A DNA stretch of 36,696 nucleotides from Thoreauomyces humboldtii (Eukaryota > Chytridiomycota > Chytridiomycetes > Spizellomycetales > Powellomycetaceae): positions 1-36,696 of the forward strand of contig JADGJA010000132.1 of the NCBI GenBank assembly GCA_027596035.1, read 5' to 3'. A model generated the notes under the pieces. That model had not been told where the DNA came from. It did no database searches and worked only from the letters and a program-made list of their open reading frames with translations. Made by a program: the position numbers and the translations under genes. Below are positions 21,701 to 33,407 of the stretch, in pieces (the stretch's first letter is position 1; each line of letters opens with the position of its first letter).

Positions 21701-23922
21701 AGCAGCAGAACCACGGGGATTTGGTTGCTTCCCATGAACGTGCTAACATTGCCGTACGTAAGCAGTTTGAAGAAGCCGCTGCAAAATTGCGCGGCACCGA
21801 AGAGGAACTTCAAGCCCTCCGCCAGGAGTTAGAAGCGTTTGGCAGTCAACTCGCAGATGAGCAGGCCAACAGCGAATCACTGCAGAAAGAGCTGCAAATC
21901 GCAAGGGACAACCATAGCAGCGCTCTTCGATCGATAGCTGATCTAACTAGTCGGTTGTCAGATTCAGCTGACCATACAGCACAGATCGACGACCTGATAG
22001 CCGAACGAGCAGCGCTCCTGGAAGAAGTCAAAGAGGCATCGCTTCTTCGGGAAAAGATCGCTACCTCGGAGTCTCGTGCAGAACAACTCGAAAAGGACAT
22101 GAAGTCTCTTACGATAGTTCGTCGCCAGCTCGAGCTGGTGCGAACGGAAACGGAGCAACGCCTGCGCGTGTTAGAAGAGTCGCTCGCACTCGCTAAGCAA
22201 TCAATTCACGAGCGCGACTCGGCCGCGCATGATCTTGAAGCTGAACTCGCTTCAACTCGTTTTCAACTCCGCGACGAGGAGGAAAAGAAGGTCAAGTCCA
22301 TACAACTTCTTCGCCAGTCCAAGGCACGGATATTGAAATTGGAGGCTGAGTCGAAGGGGAAAGACGAGCTTCTTGGCAAAGTTCACGAGGAATTGCGGCT
22401 TGCATGCGAGGCCAGGGATCACGATGTCAAAGAAAAGGAAGCTCAGCTATCGAATGTTACCCGCCAGATCGAAGATATGCAGACTCGGATGCGAAGGCAG
22501 CAGGAAGCCGCGGGGGACCTCGAGCGTCAACGCCAAGAGTTCGCCGCAGAGAAAGGCAAAATCCATGCCCGTCTCGAAGAGCTCGAAAATCTTGAGAGCA
22601 GGGTGCGAGCGGAGCGCGACAATGCTTGGGAGGAGCTGGAAATGAAGCACGGGGAGCTGGAAAGCGCTCGGTCTATGCTCGAAGCTCGGGAAGCCCAGTT
22701 AGCTGGTGAGGTCGGACGCTGGACTGGAGTGGAGGACCGTATGGGCAATATTGAGCATGAGCTCGAAACGTCAAAGAAGCTGTTTCAGAGCAAGTCGACG
22801 GAGAACGATCAGCTTCGCCTTCGGGTGTCCGAGTTAGAGGCACAGGTCTACGATGCGACACAAGCGTCTGGCCGCTTTGAGGGAGACTTGGACACCTACA
22901 AGAGAGAAGCACGGGAGGCGCGAAAGTCTCTTGCTGATAGAACAGAGGACGTCAAGCGGCTAGAAAACGAAATTCAGAAGGCTCGAGAAGACGTTCATGC
23001 AGCGGAGGAGCACGCACGGGGCTTGGAGCTACTGGAGCGGGAGGCTCAGGATCTTCGCGCTCAGCTGGCTAAGCACAATCAGGAGGTCTCGTTACAAGAA
23101 GTCGAGCGAGAGCGCAGAGTCGCTGAGCTGAACGTGAGCTTTGGAAAGCTTCTTTCGTGCTCGGTTGCAGCTTAACCTCCTTCCGTGTTGTAGGCCCAAT
23201 TAGACTCGTTGAATGCAGAAAAGGCTTCCATTCAAAAGGACACCGAGGAAGCTCTGTTTAATCGCGATAAGCTATTGGAGGACATGCGGATACGCGAAGG
23301 GCAATTGAAAAACCTCAACAAAGTACGAATTCTTTTGCGAACATGTTGAGGTGTTTATACTCACTTCGTCTCTCGCCCAACTCCAGACGCTCAAAGACGA
23401 GGTCCGCAAACTCACGCGCACGGCGTCTAGTAATGGTCTCGGAGGCACTCCGACTTCCAGTAGTTTGCAATCGCCACCACCAATAAGTCGTCCACCTTCC
23501 GCTGGAAGTCTAAACGGCGGGCGTCACTCCCATCACGGCTCTATCGGATCGCTCGGGTCGGATGACGGTAGCCGCCGGGACTCCCTCGCCTCACGCCCGA
23601 CACTACCATCTCGTGGACCATCACTTCTTGGAGCCGTGGACGCCAGCGCAAACGTCAACGCCGCCGCTAATGCTGCGAACAGCACCAACGGAGGGGCTGA
23701 GGGACTTTCGCTACATTTGAAGGCTGTGTTGCTCAAATTTCTGGAAGCGAAGGACAAGCGAGTAAGTCCCGCCCTCCCCCTCCCCCCCACGGTGAGTTTA
23801 CGAGAAGTACGTTCTTACTGTCGCCCTGTTGTCGTCATTTACAGAATCAATTGCTTCCTGTATTGGGCATGCTGCTGCAGTTCTCTCCGGACGAACTCAA
23901 GCGGATGCAAAAATTCGTTTGA
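18724..23922 (+). CDS. GRIP-domain golgin (Imh1/golgin-97/245-like)
   Basis: Six exons: 18724-19305, 19370-19498, 19576-23133, 23194-23322, 23387-23761 and 23845-23922. Phases close for 1,616 aa. The N-terminus (MFSNLGKALAASREALGTLQ) and a Ser/Pro-rich segment lead into a nearly continuous heptad coiled coil from about residue 125 to 1470, rich in Glu, Ala, Leu, Gln and Arg. A Ser/Gly/Ala/Asn-rich linker follows. The last ~50 residues form a GRIP domain: LKAVLLKFLEAKDKR joined across the intron to NQLLPVLGMLLQFSPDELKRM, very close to the Imh1/GCC type. GRIP domains bind Arl1-GTP to hold tethering golgins on the trans-Golgi. The tyrosine that opens the GRIP core (Y-L-K in known members) is His here (H1576, codon CAT). 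The 3.5-kb uninterrupted third exon is the longest exon in the window. Recognition of a coiled-coil golgin is secure; Arl1 binding is not. Confidence 0.93.
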
Positions 23923-24091
23923 TTCTATTCAGGCAATAGTAAAATTCCACCTTCTCCTCGTGTTCCGGAACGCGTCTCTTCATCTTTATTTCTGCTGCCT
24001 CCTGTTTCTGCTCCCTGAACGCAATATCATCATTCATTTTTCTTGGGTATTGTGCGCTTCATGTAGGGGTCGTCTGGCTCATTGTGCTGAG

Positions 24092-25547
24092 TCAGCCTCG
24101 CCGGCTGGCAAGACGCCTTTCATTTTCCTTTTCTGCAAAGTATTCCCTAATGTCATTCTCTCCAACCGCTTTGTTCTCGTCTGAAGAACGGGATCAGTAA
24201 GATACCATGCACGTTTCGAATTCCCCTTCCCGCCTTCTTACCAGCAAACTTCTTCAAAAACACACGCAAGTCGTCGCGCATTGTTTGATAAGCGAGCACG
24301 CCGTTGATAGCGTCCTCCTTTTTCATGCGATTAAGCTTGTCTAAGCCTATATCGTGTGGCGAAGCGTCCGCATTCTCATCATCCTCCGGTTCCCAGGTCT
24401 CTTCTTCCGAGATGACGAACCCGATTTTTTGTTCAGCGTACATAACCAAGCACTGGAGAACAGATCCAGTGGGTTGACAATCAAAGACATGTGCTGCGTG
24501 CGCACAACAAGTTTGTTCTTACATTCGGGCATCGGCAGAGCGTGCTGCGCCATCCATTTGAACAAAAGAGGTCGGGCTTTGTCCCGCGCGGAGCCGGTGG
24601 AGCTTGACATAACGAAGACGGTTTAGCGGAGACTTCAAGGTTGTAACAATCGATACAGCATCCTTCAGCTCCTCACCAGGTGCGATACAATCGTAGACGG
24701 TTGTCGTGGCACCAGCAGGCTCGAGGTCCGTGAGACCCCGCTGGATCTTTCGACTGGGTGGCCCGTCCTCCTCATCCTCTATGATCAATTGATCGTCTTC
24801 TGCCTCTCTTGCCCGTTTCGTTCTGGTCGCGCCAGACGTGCGCAACTCAGTCGTAACGGTCTCGCCATGGTACAGAAATCGAAATTCGGGTCTCCCGTCG
24901 TAACGGCGTAGAAACGCATGTTTCTCGACGCAGTCTCTGCACACGTACTCGCGATCGTCATCATCTTCAGGAACGTCTCCGATGCAGCGGTCGTGGAACC
25001 AATCTTCGCAGACGGCGCACTGGAACATGACCCCTTCTTCCGTGTCGGGATCATACAGCGTCCTGCAGAAGCAGAACAGACCCTTAAAGTTCCCCGTGTA
25101 TGTATTCTCGTAGTTCGCCTCATCTTCTGGCTTCTTCTGCAGCGTGCACTTTCCGGGTAGTTTGGAAGTCCCGCAATCGCAACGAAAATGCCTCTTATAG
25201 AATAACTCCACAACTTGGTCGCATTTGGTGTGGCACGAAACAAAACAGGCATAGCAGGTCCCGGCGGTTGAACCTTCGGCAAGACTGCACGTTCGGCAAG
25301 AGAAAACCCTTTGCCGAACATAGCCCTTATCGTACGAGCAACGGTCGACGACCCCCTGAACGGAGTGCGAGCCTGTCAGCGCACGGAGACGAGATGGGAA
25401 AAGCGGTCTGTCTGTGCGTGATCTTACCGAAAGGACTTCGGAAGCCTCGTGAAGTAGAGAATCTTGCTGCGCGAGGTACTCTACAGCCGTGATAGTGTCT
25501 AAATCCTGGGCATCATGAGATGGGGGTGGTGGTGGTGAACACATCAT
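24092..25547 (-). CDS. UBR7/Mlo2-like protein (UBR-box zinc finger + PHD finger)
   Basis: Five exons on the minus strand: 25547-25428, 25355-24677, 24632-24523, 24452-24242 and 24180-24092. They encode 402 aa; the second intron is only 44 nt, the others 53-72. Residues about 10-40 match the family opening (TITAVEYLAQQDSLLHEASEVL). The UBR box spans about 45-115: CSYDKGYVRQRVFSCRTC, CYACFVSCHTKCDQVVELFYKRHFRCDCG. A PHD finger spans about 140-195: GLFCFCRTLYDP, MFQCAVCEDWFHDRCIG, YVCRDCVEK. The C-terminal part keeps GWRSTLCRCPN/CLVMYAEQKIGF and the closing FLKKFADENK..ENDIREYF, both recovered only after splicing and both aligning with UBR7. UBR7 proteins are putative E3 ligases; human UBR7 has been linked to histone H2B ubiquitination, and fission-yeast Mlo2 is the fungal relative. 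Substrates cannot be inferred. A second ATG lies one codon in. Confidence 0.92.
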
Positions 25548-25608
25548 GGTCCTTTAGTTGCTTGTCGTGATGGACGAGCGCGACGGGCAGGGATCTGGGG
25601 AAAAAGGC

Positions 25609-25656
25609 GATACCGGTACCTCGGTAACTATGCCACAGTTCCGGTACCACGGTATC
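25609..25656. repeat. Inverted repeat with paired CCGGTACC octamers upstream of the UBR7-like gene
   Basis: The outer arms GATACCG (25609-25615) and CGGTATC (25650-25656) are perfect complements. Inside each lies the octamer CCGGTACC (25613-25620 and 25641-25648). The whole element sits 62-109 bp upstream of the UBR7-like ATG, in the interval before the 3' end of the F-BAR/RhoGAP gene. It is a candidate regulatory palindrome. The rest of 25548-25756 shows no gene. Confidence 0.55.
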
Positions 25657-25756
25657 TGCGGTGTGGGGACCCAATATCGAAGGGAAAAGTGCATGAATTT
25701 CTATGCGTCAAAAATATACTGCAAAGCGAGTTTCCCGTGCATCATAGCATTGGAAC

Positions 25757-28355
25757 TCATTCTTCTCCCACTAGGTATTCTTCCTCTTCGTCGAAGATGT
25801 CCGCGTAGTTGCTAGCCACAACCTCAACGATGCGCGTCTGCAGCTTGATGTGATCAGGGTTCGGGTGCTCTGCAGATGGAGATGTTGGCGCATCGAGTAG
25901 TGTGGGTCCCCAGATAATGGAAAGATTGCTCGTAGACATCTTGGTAGTCTCCTCATGGGCCGTGATGCTGCAGAATAGCTTATGAGTCCCGAATAAACGT
26001 GCGTGTGTGGAAAAGCAACAATTACAGTCTTACCGATGGAGATGACCAGCCAAAGCTGCTAGCGTCGCGTAGTTGGCGTCGTGCATGGTGTTTATGAGCT
26101 CATGGATCGAAATCAGTCGCTTCTTCTCGTCTTCCAGTTCTGTGCAATCAGAACATAAGATTCAGTCAGACCAGTAATGGTCTTGCCCGATACTATCCGG
26201 AAAAAACTACGTACGTGCCGCCTCCAGCAATTGCGGATAGATGTCCCGAGGGAAAAGCGGGTCCGCCAGTTCCCGGAAAAATAGTTTGAGCGCTCCGCAT
26301 ACCGAGTGCAAATCGTGCACCGACAGTGCACACATCAAATCCGCGTGCTCTGCGTCTATGGATGAGTAGGAAGTATGTATAAGTGCGAATTCCGAGCCCT
26401 TCTTGTTTCGAAGAGTGAACGTACCTCGTTCAAGCATTGCTCTGATTTTTTGGACGGTAGCGCTCGGTCCCGACACACGATAGATGCCCTGAACAGCCAT
26501 TCCATACTTTTCAACAAACTCAATGCACTTCCGAACAGCATGAGGAACAGCAACCCCGTCGCGTTCCATGAGATCTTTCAGTGGGACGCCGAAGGAAGGC
26601 CTTGTCGACAGAGCTTCTGTTGTCTGAGAGCAGGATGCGCCAGATATAAGTCAAGTAACGATGCTCCAAGGTTCGCCAGTAAACGTACCGCTGCCCGCGA
26701 CAACATCAATGCATCGCCCTTGCGAGCGTCAAATCCGTTGAGCCGGACGTAGGCCTCAGCGTATGCATCAAAATCCCCCTCATTATCGATGCTAGCGATC
26801 GTTTCAACAAGGCCAACGTGAACGTCATCTTTAAGAGGGGCGATGGTTTGGCCTTCACTGTAGAGGTTGTTGCAGTAGGCGGTAGCATACGTATTCAAGT
26901 GGTGCTTCAATCCATCGTCGCATTCATCTGTGCTTTGCTTGAGGGAACGAATGAATTGCAGACGGTGTTCATTTCGAAAGACACCTCGAATCTGATTGGT
27001 CTTCTGCAGTTGCTGCTTGTACTCATCGTTGCAGGTAGCCGCACGGTTTCGGGCGTCCAGTTCTCGCTAAGAGATATGAGAACTGGGTTAGACGTTATGT
27101 CTACTCTTGACTGGTTTCCGTCAATAACTACCTTAGCGGGCGTCTGTGCCTTGAATCTGGCCATAGGATTGGAGACGATGCTTCCCAGAGTCCGGGTAGA
27201 ACCGCTTTTATGGAGACCTACGCCACTAAAGGATCCGAATGACGGGGACTTGCTGAAGTCGTTGCGTGGGTTGGCCCCCTCGCGGCTTTGTACCGCTCGC
27301 TCCCAGTCCTCGGAAGTGGCTTCGTATCGGACCTTGGCCTGATGGAAACTGTTAAATTACATTCTTTGCTATGCATCAAAATATATCCTTACCTTCTCCA
27401 AACAGTTTTCAGCTTCTTGGACCATTTTCCATTTGCTGTGAGTACTTTCCTTGAGCTGAAAGATTGCTCAGCATTCAGGACGGCGTCACGAGAAACATGA
27501 AATTTCCGCAAGCTGACCTGCTTCCGGCTTCGCTCGGTGTCTTTCTGTAACGCAACCAGCTCTTCGGCAGCTTCTGCAACCTGAGTGGAGAGCTTGATTC
27601 TGTTCTCCCCAATGCGTTCGTGGATGTTCACAAATTGTGACCAGGCTTCGCCAAAGGAACCTTCTTTGCCGTCCGTCCTTGTACCGGCCGCAACGCTTTG
27701 TCCAAGTTTCAGCATTGCTTTGCCGTACTCATCTTCGATAGCTGCACGCTTCTTGAGGAATGCGGCCGCTTCCTGAGCAATCCAAAATCGGTTGTAAGCA
27801 AATTCGAAGTCGCTGGACAGGGAAACACCTCGTTCCGGTGGTGTATTTTGCTCACCTTCGTACTCTGGATGCTCTGCTTCACGCGGTCCAGCAGTAGCGG
27901 GAAACCGGTCTGGCATGGAAGTATGTCAGGACACTAGGTGTTAGAGGAACATCTCGTCGTCCGGTCGGCTGACCTCGATCTCGAACAGCTTCAGAAGTGC
28001 CGGATCCTCTCCGTCGATCGACCGGTCATTGGGCCCATCTCCATCAAAAGCGTCGTCTCCCAATTCATTGTCATGACTTCCGCCAAAACCAGTCGTGACA
28101 GATCCGCGCTGAGAGTGATAGGCATCTGTTGCGTTCAAGAGGGTCAGGTATTGTATACTGTAATACAGCTGATTCGAGGAGAAAGGACGCACCGCCTTCA
28201 ACGGCGGGAGCAAGACGCTCTCCGTATTCGTTAATGCCCTGGGTCGTGATTCGAGAGACGTTGCGTGAAGGAGCATATTCCCTTGGGCCCCTTTTGCCGG
28301 ACCCGACCATGGAGCCTGAGCTGGTGCTCGTGCTTGGTGATCCAGGACGAATCAT
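25757..28355 (-). CDS. F-BAR / RhoGAP protein (Rgd1-like)
   Basis: Eleven exons on the minus strand: 28355-28193, 28125-27974, 27909-27856, 27772-27518, 27455-27393, 27338-27132, 27066-26689, 26623-26425, 26355-26215, 26139-26034 and 25967-25757. Introns are 54-83 nt, giving 642 aa. After a Ser/Gly-rich start, the F-BAR domain covers about residues 95-400. It opens with LLKLFEIE/TGFPLLLDRVKQSIQSTK/EAAAFLKKRAAIEDEYGKAM, assembled from three exons, and continues through LKESTHSKWKMVQEAENCLEKAKVRYEA. The RhoGAP domain follows at about 425-620, with the arginine-finger motif GIYRVSG, then LKLFFRELADPLFP and KMSTSNLSIIWGPTLL. This order is that of yeast Rgd1, a GAP for Rho3/Rho4 that binds membranes at growth sites. 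The intuitive ATG at 27916 is wrong: it lies in an intron frame that bypasses the F-BAR start. Confidence 0.94.
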
Positions 28356-28840
28356 CGATTGAAGCTGAGCGAGCGAGTTTGTTTAGTATGCAGTTGCCGT
28401 GCGGGTAGACCTTTTTCTGCAGGCGACCGGCACCGAGAGCCGCAGAGGTTTTGAGGCGCGCCCGAAGAAAGGGGAACGCGCGACCTCGTAAGCTCCGCTT
28501 TGCCCACGCGTTTTCCGGTCTTTCGTGCTCCGGACAGTTGTATTTTCGGTTTACACCAAGACCTGCCATCGGAACTGAGTGTCATTTTTCCAGGCAATGT
28601 GGTACGGCTATCAGGTTCGGGCTGCCTAATGAGTGGGTTCTCAGTGCGTGCTGTACGCTCTCGGACCCAAGTTCGACCCAGCTTTGCCACGGAGATGGAG
28701 GAGGCCCTGGAGCCTGGAGAGGAGGGAGGGGGAGCGCCGTGTCACCATGACTCATCGGCCATCGACAGCTCCTAATGGAGTTTCTCGCTCATGACAAAAT
28801 GACAAACCCTCCTGCCTCCCACTCTCCCAAGACCAGACAA
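28356..28840. promoter_or_regulatory. Divergent promoter between the F-BAR/RhoGAP and HECT ligase genes
   Basis: A 485-bp interval between diverging start codons. ORFs on both strands cross it without homology. On the plus strand the HECT frame stays open upstream to in-frame ATGs at 28775 and 28799, but family homology starts exactly at 28841 ([10 protein letters not shown]). No TATA box or other element is evident. Confidence 0.4.
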
Positions 28841-31800
28841 ATGTACAGTTTTGACGGAAACTTCAAGGGCAAGAAAAGCATCAACCTGGGAGGCAGGAAA
28901 GCCCAAGTCGACAAGGCAGAGCTACTGCGGAAAACTCAACAGGAGCGTCAGCAGCGCGAACATGAGAGGCTCAAGCTGCAAGCCGCACAGAAGCTGCAGG
29001 TGGAAGACAGAGATCACATTTTCCTTTGAGACCACTCACGCTGCAATGCTCATCGTACTCTTCCTTCGCTCAGTCATTCTGGCGGGGACGAAGTTGCGCA
29101 AAGCGAGTACGTGCGGCAGCACGGGTCCAGTGGGATGCGCAATTTGCGGACGCAATTGCACGCTTCGCGTCCGGAGAGCACACCCATGTTACGGAACACA
29201 CCTTGCGCTTATCCGGGCTGTTTCTTTTCTTCTTCACGCCACGAACGGATGCTGAGCGACTGGAACAAGCATTATGTCATCTCTTAATCCAGCAAACTAC
29301 GTTCGGTTCGCCTTTTACTTTCCTGCGGATAGCCGCACCGAGACGATATATGTTCCTGACCGCCGGACTCGAGTAGGGCTTCCTTTCCTCTTCCTGCCAT
29401 GTTCTCAAGCACCTGAGGCAAATTGGCGGCCCCTACTGTCACAGATACTAGCGCTCTGTCTGAGCAACATGGATTATAACGACGGGTACGAAGCCAAAAA
29501 CTTAACGTTTGGTGTCGAAGCGATATACCAACGGTGTCCAGTTCCTTAGACTCAGCACTAAAAATCCAACGGAGCTAAGCAACATCATGAAGACCTTGCT
29601 TCTTGCGTTCAATCCGACCACTTTTTTGGATTTGGAGTCCCGAAATCCAAGATCGGACAAAGTCTCCAGCTGGGGGTACAGCGGGACGCACATCTACTAC
29701 AGCAACCAGATTACCGAGCTGACCGCTTCTAATTTTTAGGTTGAAGGCACAAGAGTGTATAGAACTTCTTGATCCGATCCTTTTCGGGAAAGCGCGACAA
29801 TTTCTGCTTGCACATGTAAGAAGCCCGTTGAGTGTTTGAAGACGGTGCGCCCTTCCCACAAATCGCGTGAACGCTCGCATATTTCAGGACATTGTGGACA
29901 GAAGTTTACCCAGCCTCAATGCCGTGGTCCAGCTTTCGACGTTTCCACTAGCGATTTCCCCCGCAAGCCACCGCCGTCAAATTCGATCATTTGTTAGCTC
30001 TATCATGACCGTTGAGGCGCTCCCGAATCGTATCAGTATAGATGCTTTAATGTACCTCTCTCAACACATCAATCTCGAAGATATCATTGCTCAGATGGCG
30101 GACAACGATGACATATACAGCGCTATCGAAAAAGAAAAGCGCTCGCAACAGGCGGATCCTTTTGCGGCCATCTTGGGTAACATCTTGGCTTTTGCGCAAG
30201 CGAAGCTTTCATCCTTTTCCGAGACAACCATGGTGATGACCGTCAAGCTCAGCCTGTCACAAGTTATGTACTGATTGCCTGTCTTATGCCCATTGCAGGC
30301 TGCCTATGTCCAGGTTCTCCTGACATTGACATCGCGTTTACCATCTCACTTTTTCAACTCTTTAAATGGAAAGAATCACACGAGGAGATCAATCCCGGTC
30401 GTTGTGGGTTCTGATGACGAAGGAGATATGGACTTCGTTCATACACCAAGTTCAACGACACCTACCGCGCCGCCAGTTAGTCCACATCTGGCGAAGTGGT
30501 TGAACGTGCTGATCAAGCCGTCCCACTTTGAGGCGGTGGTGCGCTCTTGCGGTATCGCCGGTTCCGAGGTGACTCCGGCTGTCTTACAGCATACGGAGCG
30601 CGTAGCTAGCTTTCTTCTCACCGTCATGTCCAAGTGGAGTTCCGAGAAAATGGACATCGCAACCAGCCTCCTTTTTAAATTTGACGGATTGTTGAAGAGG
30701 TTATGGCACATCGCTCGGCAAAGCGCGCTCTGGGCTGCATTTGCGTCAGGACAGCCGGCTGAGAAAACTATTACAGGTATAGATCAACCGAATCTTACGC
30801 GAACGCATCAGCTTATGGATAACTGACAGTCCTTGCGAAGACGCCCGTTTCGGAAGCCAGTGGGCGGTACTGGTACTCTTCTGCGAGCTATTTGTCCGCC
30901 TTTTGACAACGTTAGCGGATGATGAACTCTTCGGGAAACGACCACCTATCCCCGTCGAAGCTTTAGTGGAACTTTCGCAAACTCTTAAGGTAAAGGGCAG
31001 TGGCTTGCTAACCTGGAAAGTTGAAATTTCGCTGAATCTGGAATTCTTCCCACGAAGGCCGTCACCTTCGATCTATACTGGAATGACAAGTTGGTTTCCC
31101 AAGCTTTCATCCTCAGAACCAACCTTTCTTGTTCATACGTGTTGGAACTATTTACCAAGGTCGTTCAGCAGACACATGCACGAGAGTATGTGACCTTGTT
31201 GATGTACTTTCCGAAGTCGTGACTCATGCTCGCTGTCAACAGTTCCCGGCGGTCATTTTGCCCTGAAAATCATTGGTTGATCATTGATCCACCGTTTGAT
31301 TATGCGATGTTTGCTGCCCTGACCCTCCAATCGCCGGAGGATAAGTCCGGGAAGCAGAGCAGAGCTCGCTCGTGTCGGGCAATTCTCAATGCGATACCTT
31401 TTGTTATCCCGTTCGAAACCCGTGTGACTATCTTTCGAGCTTGGATTAGGGCAGACAGGCGCCAGTGAGTACCTTCGCGCAACGTCATCCGAGTCAGCAT
31501 CTGACCAGGTGTTTGCAGGAACGGATTGGACGGTCATTGGGCGGCACCGATCGCCAAGTGAGTTTGGTAGCTTGCTCTTTTCTGCTTCTTTTAGACATGT
31601 TAAACTGACTTGCATTTGATTTAGGGTTACTGTTAGGAGGCAGTCTGTGTTTGAGGACGGATTCACACATCTCAACGCCCTCGGTTCGATGCGTGCTCTC
31701 CTTGATTGCTCTTCTGGGTGCTCTTAATTAAACTCATTGATGGGCAGGTGCCGAATTGAAGGATCGTATTGCCATCGAATTTGTCAGTGAACAAGGCCTT

Positions 31801-33268
31801 GTCGAAGCAGGCATCGATGGAGGAGGTACGTACCAACACGGGAATGAAAGGTTGATGGTCAAGCCTAATATGTGCAAACAATCCAGGCGTTTTCAAAGAG
31901 TTTTTAACTGCGTACGTGGTATCGACCGTCATGCCTTGCCTTCTCTGCGATTTAGCTAAAAGCTCTTCCATTTACCCGCCTAGTTTATCGAAGCAAGCAT
32001 TCGATATGAATTACGGGCTATTTCGTGAAACTGGAGACCATCTCTTGTTTCCGTCTCCCCACAGTTATGCAACGCAAGGTTCGGTTTCTTGATGCCCATG
32101 ACTGGCAACACCAAACTGACATGGAAGTAGATATGCAGCTGCACCATCTCGAATTCCTCGGCCGAATTGTTGGGAAAGCACTATATGAAAATGTGCTGAT
32201 GGACGTTTCCTTTGCGATCTTTTTCTTGGCCAAATGGCTTGGTCAACGAAGTTATCGTAAGCGCACTGATGACATATCTGCTGGGAGCTTCACCTCCTAC
32301 TGACGACCTAGTATTTGCAGTCGACGACCTTCCTAGCCTAGATCCAGCCTTGTATCAAGGACTCATGTTTTTGAAGCACTATGATGGTGACGTGGAAGGC
32401 GACCTCGGTCTTTCATTCTCTATCGATGATGCTGGTATGGCAAGCTTTCCGCATGTCCCGCGTCGGGACTGTTATCGACTCAACATCATCGCAACCATCG
32501 CAGAGTTTGGGCTTGCCCGCACAATCGACCTGATTCCCAATGGAGCGAGCGTTGCAGTCACCAAAGAAAACCGCATACAGTATATCTATCTCATGGCGAA
32601 TTACAAGCTGAACACGCAGATTCAGCGACAGTGTCAGGCTTTCTTCAGTGGGCTCAGCGATCTTATTGACCCTGAATGGATCAGGATTTTCAACCAGGTA
32701 TCGGCATCTGTACACTTGGCTCTAGATCACGTCACTAAGATGTCCGCGAATTTTAGCAAGAGTTGCAAATGGTCCTCGGAGGTGTTGCGTCGCCCCTGGA
32801 CTTGATTGATCTGAAGAAGCACACCACATACTCTGGCGGGTTTGACTCCGACCACCCAACTATCATTGACTTCTGGAGTGTTGTCGAGGAGCTTGCTGAC
32901 GACGAGAAGTCGAGCTTGATCAAGTTCGTTACAAGCTGTGCGCGCCCGCCCTTGCTCGGGTTTGGGGAGCTGGAGCCCGGTTTTTCGATCAGGAACGCAG
33001 GAGGCGATATCCAGCGTCTGCGTGAGTTTCTTTGGATCAAAGACGCGCGGCTTGCAATGGGGCAGCTTTAACCTGTTCGGGTTTCAGCGACCTCGGCCAC
33101 GTGCGTCAACCTGCTCAAGATGCCGGCATATACTGATCGCTCGATGCTGCGGAGGTACTCAGTGCGTTTGCGGGGGATAATACCAGTGGAGCATATGCTA
33201 ACACTCTTGTTCGTCTTAGTAAACTACTTTACGCCATCAACGCGGGTGCAGGCTTTGAGCTCTCTTAA
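28841..33268 (+). CDS. HECT-type E3 ubiquitin ligase, UBE3C/Hul5 family
   Basis: A multi-exon gene. Exon 1 (28841-28999) encodes [18 protein letters not shown]...[19 protein letters not shown], the signature N-terminus of UBE3B/UBE3C/Hul5. Exon 2 (from 29074) supplies an IQ-like motif, [20 protein letters not shown]. The middle exons encode the helical region (for example [18 protein letters not shown]). The HECT domain starts near 31640: [101 protein letters not shown]. The catalytic Cys is in [15 protein letters not shown] (codon 33102-33104), and the protein ends [11 protein letters not shown]. Junctions checked around 29320-29560, 32060-32160, 32240-32340 and 32430-32500 close in phase. 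Hul5 is a proteasome-associated ligase that extends ubiquitin chains on stalled or misfolded proteins. Exon borders between about 30780 and 31650 were not all fixed. Confidence 0.93.
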
Positions 33269-33407
33269 GAGTTTCAACATTGAATGCTTTTTTCGCGCAA
33301 ATAGTACAAGGCGCCTACAGTGAGTTCCCTCGACAATGTTCAAGGAATGCCCTGCTTCGTGAAAAAGGGAAGCGAGGAGTGTTCGCCGGGATGTGATCGG
33401 AATATAA

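Noticed and set aside
19947..22912. Numerous minus-strand Ser/Leu-rich ORFs under the golgin
   Set aside because: They are antisense shadows of the Glu/Ala/Lys-rich coiled coil (GAG/GCT read as CTC/AGC).
27389..27916. F-BAR protein starting at the ATG at 27916
   Set aside because: Its first ~45 residues read through an intron. The spliced alternative restores the conserved F-BAR opening with matched phases.
27941..28355. Separate small gene upstream of the F-BAR gene
   Set aside because: Its exons splice in phase into the F-BAR start (LLKLFEIE/TGFPLLLDR); only the read-through of an intron gives it a stop.
29460..29560. Apparent frameshift in the HECT ligase gene
   Set aside because: An intron with donor gac-gg/gtacg and acceptor ccttag/actcag joins the two frames in phase 2, so no lesion is needed.
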